11,801 bases of DNA from positions 30,613-42,413 of the forward strand of contig NWUY0300001130.1 of the NCBI GenBank assembly GCA_004151065.3, written 5' to 3'. The notes under the pieces are model-generated. The model had not been told where the DNA came from. It saw only the letters and a list, made by a program, of their open reading frames with translations, and did not search any database. Numbering within the stretch: position 1 is the first letter of the stretch; each line of letters begins with the position of its first letter. A program made the translations under genes and the position numbers. The stretch is from Larix sibirica. Lineage: Eukaryota; Streptophyta; Pinopsida; Pinales; Pinaceae. Below, piece after piece: positions 1 to 8,496 of the stretch.

Positions 1-40
1 TTTAGAACCATGCTCGGTCTTACAAACTCTCCTTTGGATT

Positions 41-165
41 AAGGGTGGGAATGTTGGAAGCTTAATCCTCGGATTATAGCTCCACATATTATGTACATTG
101 TAAATAAATAAAATGAATACGAATAGATCTAGGAAGACAAAGAGCCTTGAATGGACCTTATGGAA
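41..165 (+). repeat. Possible LTR start with polypurine-like tract (fragment)
   Basis: A purine run at 41-51 (AAGGGTGGGAA) is followed directly by TGTTGGAAG at 52. A polypurine tract followed by TGTTGG is the usual look of the 3' internal end and LTR start of plant LTR retrotransposons. AT-rich sequence with TGTAAATAAATAAAATG follows at about 99-116. The fragment ends before gypsy RT/RNase H similarity begins near 196, so it would be a truncated LTR from another insertion. An 8-bp inverted repeat (GGATTAAG at 36-43, CTTAATCC at 61-68) spans the junction. No second copy of this LTR is visible, so the call is weak. Confidence 0.25.
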
Positions 166-195
166 ACTGAAAACCAAAGGTCAGAAAACCTTGTA

Positions 196-822
196 TATAT
201 TGACATGCTTGGTGAATGAAAACATATCCGGGAGTTATTACCTGTCACATTTGAATGGACAATAGAATCTCATAAGAGATTCAAGGAATTAAAGAATAAC
301 CTCATGAATTCCCCAATCCCGCGATTTTCAGATTAGAACAAAATTTTCAATGTTCATGGTGGTGCATCCGACATAGCCATCAGAGCAACATTAATGCAAC
401 TACGAGAAACATGAATGGATTATACTATTTATTATGCCAACAAAAATCAATCTATAAAGAGAAAAAAATATATCACAATGGAATGGGAGGCATTGGGCAT
501 GTTTTATGCACTCCAAAAAATCTGGTAGCACCTACAAGCTAACAAATTTAATTTCTATATTGACCATCAAACCCTGACGTATATAGTAAGCAATCCCATC
601 ATAACAGGGTGGATAAGAAGGTGGCTTATGCTCTTCCAGGAATATGCATTTGAAGTATTCGTCAAATCCCTTAAATAACATCATATCGGACCATTTATCT
701 CACATAAATATTGGGGAGGAAGGAACACTAGGTGAAGGGGATTTCCCCGATGCAATTTTTTTTATAATCTCCAAGTCATTGGGTTTTCTAGAGGACACTC
801 TATACTTCTTATAGAATCTGTA
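196..822 (+). pseudogene. Ty3/gypsy reverse transcriptase tail and RNase H (decayed)
   Basis: One frame runs from 196 to 675 with in-frame stops only at 217, 334, 412 and 526. It contains ELLPVTFEWT followed by a KRFKELK block, the standard gypsy join between RT thumb and RNase H. RNase H would degrade the RNA strand of the RNA/DNA hybrid in the cytoplasmic particle. Visible family blocks are ASDIAIRATLMQ, MEWEALGMFYAL, FYIDHQTLTYIV and RRWLMLFQEYAFEV. A frame change at 676 leads to SDHLSHINIGEEG (677 onward), matching the ADHLSR-type end that carries the last catalytic Asp, and then to GDFPDA. The first catalytic Asp of the usual TDAS block is Gly here (HGGAS). The ADHLSR and FPDA blocks suggest a plant lineage without a chromodomain, possibly Athila/Tat-like. 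Confidence 0.88.
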
Positions 823-1370
823 AGAACCCAAAGGAATCAACATGGTCTAGAGATGAAGTTTAGTCTATAAAGTACTTAGGTTCAAGACCTTATTGGGAAA
901 ATTATATTGGATTGGAATGGAAAGAATAATACACAAATGTGTCAAACCCACTTAAACATAACTCATAAACAAGTCCCACTATGAGATTCCAACTGAACAC
1001 TTCCCCATGAATAGGACATCCCAAAAGATACTATATGTGGGATTATGGTGTCTTAACTTTTTCAAGGACTTCTAAGAGAAAAGACAAAGGTTTTAACAAT
1101 GCCAAAAGTCTAGGAATAAACCATTGATCCATATTTTTAATGAGCATAATGCGATACTACATATAGAACCATTCGAGCAATAGGGAATTGACTTCATTGG
1201 GCCATTCATGCTAGCAAAAGGGATGTAGTATGTAGTACAAACATATCATCATGGAAATTGACTTATTTACCAAATGGGTAGAAGCAATGACCACAAAAAT
1301 GACAATGGTGGAAGTAAACACCAAATTCCTTTTTGAAATAGTATTTTGTTGAATTGGATGTCCAATTGTG

Positions 1371-1566
1371 CCCCCCACCAACCTTCACCTCTCATACCCA
1401 CCCCCATTTACAACCCTATCCCTCGACGACCCCCATGGTTTTTAAAACCATGGGCCATGGATTAAAACCATGGGAGGGGTGGTAGGGTGGTAAGGGCGTG
1501 GGAAAATCCCATGGTTTTAAAAACTGTGGGAGGGAGGGTAAGGGTGGTGGGAAGGGGATATGCAAA
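1371..1566. mobile_element. MITE-like foldback element inserted in the gypsy integrase
   Basis: The flanks join cleanly in the integrase reading: IGCPIV ends at 1370 and TSDQG resumes at 1570, so up to 196 bp is foreign. The left half is C-rich and the right half G-rich, as expected of an inverted repeat. The left end CCACCAACCTTCACC pairs with the reverse complement of the right end, CCACCACCCTTACC, with one mismatch and one gap. A 23-base palindrome at 1432-1454 (CCCATGG, TTTTTAAAA, CCATGGG) is repeated in related form at 1455-1474 and 1508-1530. It has no coding capacity, so it would be non-autonomous. No convincing target-site duplication is visible (TTGTG on the left against ATGCAAA on the right). 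The exact right boundary, between 1557 and 1566, is uncertain. Confidence 0.62.
1432..1454. repeat. Perfect 23-nt palindrome inside the foldback element
   Basis: The arms CCCATGGTTTT and AAAACCATGGG pair exactly around one central T at 1443. Part of the same motif recurs at 1459-1474 (GGATTAAAACCATGGG) and in inverted orientation at 1508-1530 (CCCATGGTTTTAAAA followed by CTGTGGG), so the single strand could fold in several ways. No protein-binding role can be claimed from sequence alone. Confidence 0.8.
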
Positions 1567-2246
1567 ATAACATCAGATCAAGGTAAAAAATTCACTTCTT
1601 ATGTCACTAAAAACTTGATGGATACATTCTAAGTGTTGCATAAAAAAATTAGCTCATAATATCAAAGAGAAAAAGATAGGTGAAAAGCACAAACAAAATC
1701 CCTGTATTAGGGTTGTTAAAGGTCCTTGAACTAAAAAGAATGGACTAGGATAATTGAATTCATGTGTCACTATAGACATATATGACTACCTGGAGGAAAT
1801 GATCAAGACAAACACTATTTCAACTAGTGTTCGAGAAAGAAGATATCAATCCCATGGAATACTAGGAGTCTAGGACCATAATAAGCATCACAGTAGAAGA
1901 AATATGAGAAACTAATAGATCCATGTAGAATCATTTGGAGAAACTTGAAAAATGTATGAGTATAAGTGATGGTCAAAGTTCTAATCGATTAAGGGAAAGT
2001 GGAAAATGAAGAGACATCATGATAGAGGGTTGAAAAAGCATGAGTTTGAAGAAGGTCAATTAGTTCTCTTCTATAAGAGTAGAAAGAAGGACAAGGTGGA
2101 GAAGCTCAACTATGGATGGATAGGACCCTACTCATTGTAAATTGTATGAATATGGTTCAACTAAGATAGGAATCCTAGAAGTACTATTGTATGATAGGAA
2201 AATTGACACATCTTACCTTCAACAATTCCATGACAAATATACATAG

Positions 2247-2639
2247 GTGAAAGCGAAGGACACCCTAGAAACAACCCTGATATGGGATGTTGACACCAAT
2301 CCAAAGAAAGTGTAAAATATACCAGGCACCAAGCATGTAACTTGAAAGAAATTTAGGAAAGGAACAAAATTTGAGCAAGCATTATCAAAACCAAAACCCA
2401 CACATCAAGTAGTCATAGGTAGAAGTAACATACAAACCCTTCTTGTTATGCTATACTTTGTGTTGATTTCATCTAGTAAGCACCAATATTTTTTCCAATA
2501 TATAAATAAGAATAGGGGTTGGATGGATGTGGTACTCCCATTCCATAACCCATGCATTTTCCAAATAAAATTTTGTTTGAGATATCAAATGTGCATAAGA
2601 TTTCAGTTGCAAGTAAGAAGGGGAAATATGAAATCTTGA
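2247..2639 (+). pseudogene. Reading frame continuing after the gypsy integrase
   Basis: After the stop that closes the integrase reading at 2244, the same frame continues to 2639 with internal stops only at 2313 and 2343. Its last part, 2448-2639, is fully open for 63 codons from an ATG, with a hydrophobic start (MLYFVLIS) and an aromatic and basic remainder (KHQYFFQYINKNRGWM). Sharing the integrase frame suggests a C-terminal extension or a small downstream ORF, such as the env-like or extra ORFs known after integrase in some plant gypsy lineages. I cannot match it to a named domain, and it may simply be chance openness in AT-rich DNA. Confidence 0.33.
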
Positions 2640-4000
2640 GAATTAGGACATCGATAGCTTGTTGAAAGATGAACCCCTAGATGCGAAAAAGGAAATAATT
2701 CATGGGTGGTCTAGAGGCCAATGGGGATACCATTATAAAAAGGATTGGAAGAATTTGTCAATTCTAATAACAATAATGGACTATCCAGGATTTCCAATGT
2801 AAGATGATATGATGGGTGGGATAGCCTTGATAGCGGCATAGACATAGGATCATCATTGACAGATCACCTGGAAGAAACATTGTCCAAACAGAAGGGGTCC
2901 CTAATGAATACTTGACATTGGAAATAATCCTAGAAGAGACACTAGGGGAAAAAGAACAAGAAAAACTAAAAATTACCGATGGAAGGTGATCTAACAATCC
3001 CACTAGACATCATAAAAATTCCTAGAAGAGCCATTGGATGGAACAATAGTGGTGTAGCATAAATATTCCCAATGTAAGGTGCTCTGAAGGTAAAAAAAAA
3101 TCCTCACCATGCCATAGGGTGGAAGGGAATCAAGAGGAGACATAAAGACCTGATGAGAGGAAGATGAATGAAGAGGAGAATTGGAAAAGGGCCATCTTAA
3201 ATTAAGACAACACAATGAGATGGAAGACCCCAATGAAAAGTGACCAATGTGGCAAGAAATGAAGTATCATTGAATGATAACTTGTCATCCATCAGGTCTA
3301 AATAGGGGCATGACAAAAAATAAACGCATCAAAAGAATAACAACAAAAAAGTAAGGATGATAGACCAATACAAGATGCCAATTGATCAAGATGGTATTTA
3401 ATTGATGCATTGGGAACTCGCGTAGAGTCCAGTGGAAAAATAAAATTGAACAATGGAAGAAAAAACCCCAAGAAAAAGATTATATTGAAGAATCATGTTA
3501 CAATGAGGTGCCAAAAATAAGTCCATTATTGAAAGCACAAAAGATTATTTAAAGCAGATGATTCAATCATGGAGTAATAAAAGCAAAACAATGGAAGTAT
3601 AATTCAACTCAATATCACCACATGCATAGTTGAATTACCAAATTTCAAAAATTCACCCAGACATATGTAGAAAACATATAAAGTTGGAAAATTGTACACA
3701 TCAAGTATGGTACATAGTAAAAGATGAACATCGGCCCTAAACAAAATGACAATTTACATATAGAAAAACTGATACTATATTTCAATATTAATAAGATTAT
3801 TTGTACCATAGCCTGACACGTTTTTCCACAAATATTACACAACATGAAAAAGGAAACAAACCTCTTTTTGAAGCTCTATAATAATGCCATCTAATCTAGC
3901 TATCATTAATAAACCATGGCCAAAAACTAGCTCTAAGATGAAATTCTCGAACTGAATTAAGGACCACCCACACAAAAATCCACAATTGGAGGAAAAGTGA
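2640..4000. other. Unassigned decayed sequence, no gene recognised
   Basis: A-rich on the + strand, with no domain that I recognise on either strand. Short open + strand stretches occur, for example 2870-2986 (39 codons, containing EGVPNEYLTLEIILEETLG), and an interrupted one at 3360-3629 containing IIESTKDYLKQMIQSW. These have the same Lys/Glu-rich texture as the better tract after 5186, but stops are frequent enough that chance cannot be excluded. Open reverse-strand stretches here are hydrophobic translations of the A-rich strand and look like shadows. Most likely this is further eroded retroelement interior. Confidence 0.4.
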
Positions 4001-5048
4001 TGTTGCCACACCAAGACATGCCCCAGAGTTTGGATTAAAAGGAAGATAATTAGGCTCCATAAAGGGTAGTGCAGTCCAACATGATATTCCATAAATGATA
4101 GCAGGTGGTGTCCCTGAGGAAAATCTAGCATGTGAACTTGGATGGAATCTTTAAAGGATATATCCAATAAATTTAGGCATCACAAGGGATTAGTAGGAAA
4201 ATTGTCCATTGGGGTGATAAATGGAACAATGAACCATAAAAACAACACAAAAAAACAATTAGTAGAATAAGGCATGAATTCCTTTGTAAAAGGGAGCGAA
4301 GGTGACGAGATCCAGGTACAAATAAATTACATACACACAAATGGTATGACCAAATTTTTGTGAAATAACTTTGTGATATAAAGAATAACTGATGATAGGT
4401 CACCAAATCATATTCATGTAATGATGCAAATATGATGATAGATTGGGAACATGCACCCACGTTGGTGAGAAAAGATGGCAAACACATCACATTTTTGGCA
4501 TTGGAAGATGTCCAATCCACTCAAAGGACATAAGAGATTATAGTAGATTGGAAAATTTATTGATCATGATAATGAAAAAATAGAGGCACCCATAAAAGCT
4601 CGGTAAAACTGAAAAAATACACGAGCATTAGGAAACCAGAGGATCAAACCCAACCATAATCTTGATAATACCGAAAATGGTTATCTCATACATTGGAATA
4701 AATTGGAAAGTGCTAAAGTGATTCTGAGTCCTATACAAGGAATTAAGTGTGAAAAGTGGTGGCTATCATGGAAAGGTAGGAGAAACCAATGTGGATGTAT
4801 CTACATTTTGGTTGGATGAACTTGTCGTGATATGAAACAACCCACAAAGGAAGACCATATCTACTGGTGTCTCATTCTTGAGATCATGGGAAATTAACAT
4901 CGACCCTTCAAATAAAATTTAAAAAAACTACACTTATGTTGAACCCATCGGGATAAAATAGTCCAAACCTCGCTAAAAAATATTGAAGAAGAACACGACA
5001 ATTTTTTCTTGTCTATATAAGTGGTAATTAATAAAATGCACATCAACA
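4001..5048 (+). repeat. Speculative solo or shared LTR
   Basis: A purine-rich stretch GGAGGAAAAGTGA (3988-4000) is followed at 4001 by TGTTG, and the span ends with CAACA at 5044-5048, giving the TG...CA ends and short inverted repeat of an LTR about 1.05 kb long. Shortly after it, at 5059-5074, TGGTATGATCAGATAG resembles the plant initiator-Met primer-binding site TGGTATCAGAGC with an insertion. A coding-like tract begins at 5186. Against the call: the only good TATA-like motif (5013-5019) lies just 30-35 bp before the proposed end, leaving almost no R-U5, and no second copy is visible in the window. Confidence 0.2.
5013..5020 (+). promoter_or_regulatory. TATA-like motif (CTATATAA)
   Basis: CTATATAAG is a good match to a plant TATA box. 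It stands about 170 bases upstream of the ATG (5186) that opens the long decayed coding-like tract, so it could be the relic promoter of that element. In DNA this AT-rich such motifs also arise by chance. Confidence 0.2.
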
Positions 5049-5185
5049 ATGGAAGTGATGGTATGATCAGATAGTGATGTACAAATCGTAGGCCATTACA
5101 AGTGGGATATTAAAGCATATAACAACCCACTGAAGGAAATAATCAAGGAGCATTAGAAACAAGGAAAAGAATCAAATCTTAGAGA

Positions 5186-6562
5186 ATGGAAACCATGGTG
5201 GTTTCAGATACCATCAATTAGATTGTGGATGAAAATATGTTCAAGGTAAAAATCAAGGTGTGACCCTAGAAAAAGGATCCCATGATATGGTGTAGGCTAT
5301 ACCAAGTAGTATGCATCCCAAGAGCATCAATGATATCAGACCTGGTACATGCAACAATTGAAATCTACAACCCAAAAGTTTGAGATTTGGTAGAGATGTG
5401 AGAAATTAGCTTCATTCAATTAACAACCAAAATGATAAGAAAAGTCTTCAAGATTATGGAAGGAACAAAGATCAAGAATGTGATGACAATGAAAGAAATA
5501 CAAATGAATTACCTTATATGGATTAATGGAAGTTTTGAAATGTGGACATGGGTAAAAACAAACCATCCATAATATACCTTTTAGTATTTAAGGTATGCTC
5601 ACCACAATACCCAAATTTAACCACTCGACATGATATTTAGAAGAAAGATGCAATTACGTGGCCCAAGTACTGGATATATCTCCTAGTAAGAATAAACTAG
5701 TTTGGAAAACAAATGGGATGGGAAAAGATAATCGAGGATGAGCTACATGGCCAAGTAATGGAGGTAAGAGTGAACACCCATGCTCATTTATTTATGTATA
5801 TTTATAAATTATGAATAGTTGCATCACATACTGTCCCACATAAAAAGAAATGAGGAAAATAGCCAAGTGCCACTCCCATACCTCTACCCAATAATGTTGG
5901 AAAAATAACTCGCATGCTTCTATAGAGAAGTTGAGGATAATGTGTTAAAATGGTATTGAACACTAGAAGGGAAAGATGATGATAATATTCCTCACTTCAA
6001 GATAAGAGGTAGGCTACAAGCCATAGGGGATTGGTTCAAGATGGTAAAGTATTCATACATTAGGGTTTGGGTATTTCATGAACACCCAATATCTGTCCCG
6101 AGTATCTATGAAATGAGGATGCATTAAGGGAGCAATGTAGCATGTCCCAATCACAAACAAATATTTCTAAAAAAATAAGCATAATGGAGCACCTTGGAAA
6201 CCCCCACAAAGGTGGGAGGGAGATGAATTAATAGGGATAATATAGAAATATTGGTAGTGGAAGCATACTGGCGAAACCCAAATTTTATTATTCCCAAGTT
6301 GGGATTCTATGACCCAACCAACATGCTTATGAAGCAATACATAAAGGGAAATTTTCATTGAAAAAGGAAACCTTACTAGTAGGAAGAATTTCAAAGAGTA
6401 CCTAAATCCAAAAATAAGGGGTTAGCACAAAATATCTTGAAGGTTACTGATGACAAAATCCCGACATCTTGGAAGGAGAGCTTGATGGGATGGAAAAGGA
6501 TAATTACAATTCTTATGACTCGAAACAAGAAGTCATCCAATAAAAAAATTAGAACTGTTTAG
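5186..6562 (+). pseudogene. N-terminal part of a long decayed ORF of unknown family
   Basis: An ATG at 5186 opens a frame (METMVVSDTIN) that reads to 5572 with stops at 5219, 5261, 5267, 5381 and 5399, then 56 open codons at 5402-5569 containing ISFIQLTTKMIRKVF, KIKNVMTMKEIQ and SFEMWTWVKTNHP. A neighbouring frame carries 5722-5853 (EDELHGQVMEVRVN, HAHLFMYIYKL). The original frame returns at 5912-6127, with a single internal stop at 5957 (CFYREVEDNVLKWY, then RLQAIGDWFKMVKYSYIRVW), and again at 6248-6562 (PKLGFYDPTNMLMKQYIKG; 59 open codons at 6383-6559). Three separated segments in one frame argue for real ancestry as protein. No RT, integrase or protease motif is present. A gag-like or extra ORF of a large plant LTR element is my best guess, and I cannot name the family. 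Confidence 0.5.
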
Positions 6563-6563
6563 G

Positions 6564-7314
6564 ACATTGATGGATATGATAGATATAGAGATTTCACCAC
6601 TGGAAAAGCATGAGTGGAATGAATAAATCATCCATGAAGTGTATATGTTCATAGTGACACTTGAGAAAAGAATCCAGACAAGAGAATGCATTCAAAGAAA
6701 AAAGGAAATAAAACATGAACATAATAGGGAACTAATGAAGTTGGAAAACCCACCACTTCTAGACAAGGAAAAAATCGAGAAAGTGCACAATGAAATAGAG
6801 AACATAAAGAAAGATTTAACACCCAATGTAGATCCTAGAACAAGGAAACAATGAAGTACCTCTCTAGGAAAGAAGGCGTCGGGAACCATGAAAAATCAAG
6901 TAGTGAGTAAGAAGAACAAGGAAACATAAGAGGAGGACTTAATGAACAATTTTGACTCCAATTACAAAAAGGACATTGGAGAGCCATTGAATGTAAGAAA
7001 TGAATCAAAGGAGGAGGTGATGGAAATACTCAAACTTTATGAAGACAAGAAGGTGAATGAAATTTAGGAACACCACAAGAAACCATGGTACAACCAAGAG
7101 ATAACTAGTATATCTCATGAGATAGATAGCCTTGGGAACACCAAGTCTGACTAGTATATATGAAGGGTGATACACAAAAGAAATAATTAGTTACTATATT
7201 AGATGGAAAATTGGGACAAGATCAAAGTGGAAAAATGGAAAAATGAGACACATCTAAGGGAACAACAGGCAAGAAGAAAGGATGAGGAACATCATAAGGC
7301 ACAACACAATAGAA
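6564..7314 (+). pseudogene. Charged, coiled-coil-like middle part of the decayed ORF
   Basis: The reading shifts frame at about 6560 and continues as LMDMIDIEISPLEKHEWNE, a stop near 6621, then an open stretch from 6639 to the stop at 6852. That stretch is rich in Lys, Glu, Arg and Asn (LEKRIQTRECIQRKKEIKH, then LLDKEKIEKVHNEIENIKK) and its hydrophobic spacing suggests a coiled coil. The same frame goes on past stops at 6852 and 6927, with 45 open codons at 6930-7064 (EEVMEILKLYEDKKVNEI) and 28 at 7068-7151 (HHKKPWYNQEITSISHEID), and then decays towards 7314 (HLREQQARRKDEEHHKAQHN). Low-complexity, self-associating segments are common in gag-like proteins, but no defining motif such as a CCHC zinc knuckle is seen. 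Confidence 0.45.
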
Positions 7315-7452
7315 TATAAGTGAAAAAATATAAATGCATAGAACCCAAATAAGCGTAAATGCAATAACATAGAACAATAAAATTAGGACCCATTATAAGA
7401 GGATAACATAAATAGTGGAGAGGTCACCACGAAAGAAAATCTAAGTGAAAAA

Positions 7453-8130
7453 ATGGAGGACAGGGAGAACCAAGTGGGAAACAAAGACACCAACATGATG
7501 GATACAATGGAGGTTGAGGAGGAGAAAAATGGTGAAAATGACATGGAAAAACCTCAATTCCACAAGAATATAAAAACACAAGAATAGTAGAAACAAAACC
7601 AAAAACACTAAATGCACAAGTTCATAACAAAAATCCAAGAAGCACAACAAGGAAAGAAAAATCCAAAGGAAGGGAATCCAAAGAAGGGAAATAGCCCACA
7701 AAAAGGAAACTAGACACAACAATAATCTAAAACTGTTGATTTAATAGAAAATCTAGATCAACCAAACAAGGGGTAGTGGTGTCAAGCATAGAACACCATC
7801 AACAATTACAAATTGGTTATACAACCATTATCCCAAAGAGAACTAGCACCAATTGAGGAATAATTGAAATTCCTACAAAAATTAAGGAAGCTACTATAGA
7901 AGATGAAAAAAGAATCCAATGAATAAAAAAATAATATCCAAAATAAACACAATAAGGAAAATACAAGGATAAAGGTGACGCAACACACATAGAACTATCA
8001 TATGACCCAAAAAAAGGAACTCACTACAATTATGGTTGTCTCAAATGTATCGAACAAGGAAAAAGTCTTGATGGAAGCAATTGATTACACAATGCATATA
8101 ACCAAGGGAAAAACATTGAGGTATTAATAT
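7453..8130 (+). pseudogene. Lys/Gln-rich part of the decayed ORF
   Basis: After a frame change between 7315 and 7452 a third frame begins MEDRENQVGNKDTN and runs acidic (MEVEEEKNGENDMEKPQF), then basic with short repeated units (KKNPKEGNPKKGNSPQKGN). It ends with longer sensible stretches such as QPLSQRELAPIEE and TTIMVVSNVSNKEKVLMEAI. Stops are more frequent than in the parts before, so this is the weakest part of the tract. The acidic-then-basic linker character resembles a disordered hinge. The reverse strand shows a hydrophobic open stretch at 7441-7722 that is a shadow of this composition. Confidence 0.33.
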
Positions 8131-8270
8131 CTATGAATTGGGATGGTAGGACACCAAATTATGGCTAGAAGTTATAAAGACATCCAAAAGTAACTCAAAA
8201 CAAAGAACAAATCTTAGATACACGATCTACAAAACTAACTAACCATGTTAGCACAAGAAGCAAAGTGTAC

Positions 8271-8440
8271 AACTTGAGTGGGCCTAATGGTTAATAACAT
8301 GTGTTTCCTTCTAGGAGTTCATAGGTTCAAATCTAGAGATTCTAGTGTATGTAAACCTCTATAGGATTTAGTATTCAAATTGCTACGTGAAAGTGGCACA
8401 TTGTCCCACAAACAAGGGGATCTCATACACAAATCTAGTT
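8271..8440 (+). mobile_element. tRNA-derived SINE-like element
   Basis: RNA polymerase III promoter boxes are recognisable. The A box at 8280-8290, GGGCCTAATGG, matches 10 of 11 positions of the plant TRGYNNARNGG consensus. The B box at 8324-8334, GGTTCAAATCT, matches GGTTCGANNCC except for two C-to-T type changes. Box spacing of 44 bases start to start is tRNA-like, and the adjoining TGGTTAA is typical of plant tRNA-related SINE heads. The downstream body (to about 8440) ends near a short T run. Cloverleaf pairing of a functional tRNA is not evident, so this is not a tRNA gene. Boundaries are approximate because no convincing target-site duplication was found. It separates two parts of the decayed ORF that share one frame class. 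Confidence 0.47.
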
Positions 8441-8496
8441 TTTGTCTTGACCATGACCTTAAAATTAGATTTCTATTAGATCTTGAAACATGCATC

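Larger units (their letters stand above)
869..2246 (+). pseudogene. Ty3/gypsy integrase, split by a foldback insertion
   Basis: An integrase joins retroelement cDNA to host chromosomes. From 869 the frame reads KVLRFKTLLGKLYW and then HKCVKP, the remnant of the HHCC zinc finger. The core starts near 1158 with EPFEQ, a stop at 1181, and GIDFIGPF, where the first catalytic Asp is at 1190-1192. A frame change gives FTKWVEA and then IGCPIV at 1353-1370. The core is cut by the element at 1371-1566 and resumes with TSDQGKKF at 1570, where the second Asp codon is 1576-1578. The catalytic Glu block is too eroded to place. A later segment (about 1810-1860) reads LFQLVFEKEDINPMEY. At 2036-2137 an open segment ends in KLNYGWIGPYSL, the GPY/F-type C-terminal module. 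The last recognisable part ends with HDKYT before a stop at 2244. Confidence 0.87.
1..2639 (+). mobile_element. Decayed Ty3/gypsy LTR retrotransposon, 3' part of pol
   Basis: This span groups the remains of one Ty3/gypsy-type element. The order seen is reverse transcriptase tail, RNase H, integrase zinc-finger remnant, integrase core and integrase C-terminus, which is the gypsy order (in Ty1/copia elements the integrase precedes the RT). Protease and the main RT domain would lie upstream of the window. All domains carry premature stops and the integrase is also frameshifted, so the element is dead. A small foldback element sits inside the integrase core, so it arrived after this copy had inserted. 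No flanking LTR pair could be matched by eye. Confidence 0.85.

Noticed and set aside
2764-3233. Two adjoining reverse-strand frames rich in Ser, Leu and Pro
   Set aside because: No recognisable domain or conserved motif; their composition mirrors the GA-rich forward strand.
3645-4520. Consecutive open reverse-strand frames with hydrophobic translations
   Set aside because: Strings of Leu, Phe, Ile and Cys are what A-rich DNA gives when read backwards; no domain, signal or start context is visible and the frames do not agree.
6639-6854. A short intact host gene of 71 codons
   Set aside because: The same frame continues as coding-like sequence on both sides of its stops, so it is a surviving piece of the longer decayed ORF.
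7441-7988. Very hydrophobic reverse-strand frames resembling membrane proteins
   Set aside because: They are complements of Lys- and Gln-rich forward coding-like sequence, with low-complexity composition.
8279-8345. A functional tRNA gene
   Set aside because: The A and B boxes are present but acceptor and anticodon stems do not form, and downstream sequence continues as in a SINE.
8207-8438. ACAAATCTTAG and ACAAATCTAG as target-site duplications of the SINE
   Set aside because: The left copy would put about 60 bases before the A box, unlike a tRNA-derived SINE, and the motif is simple enough to recur by chance.
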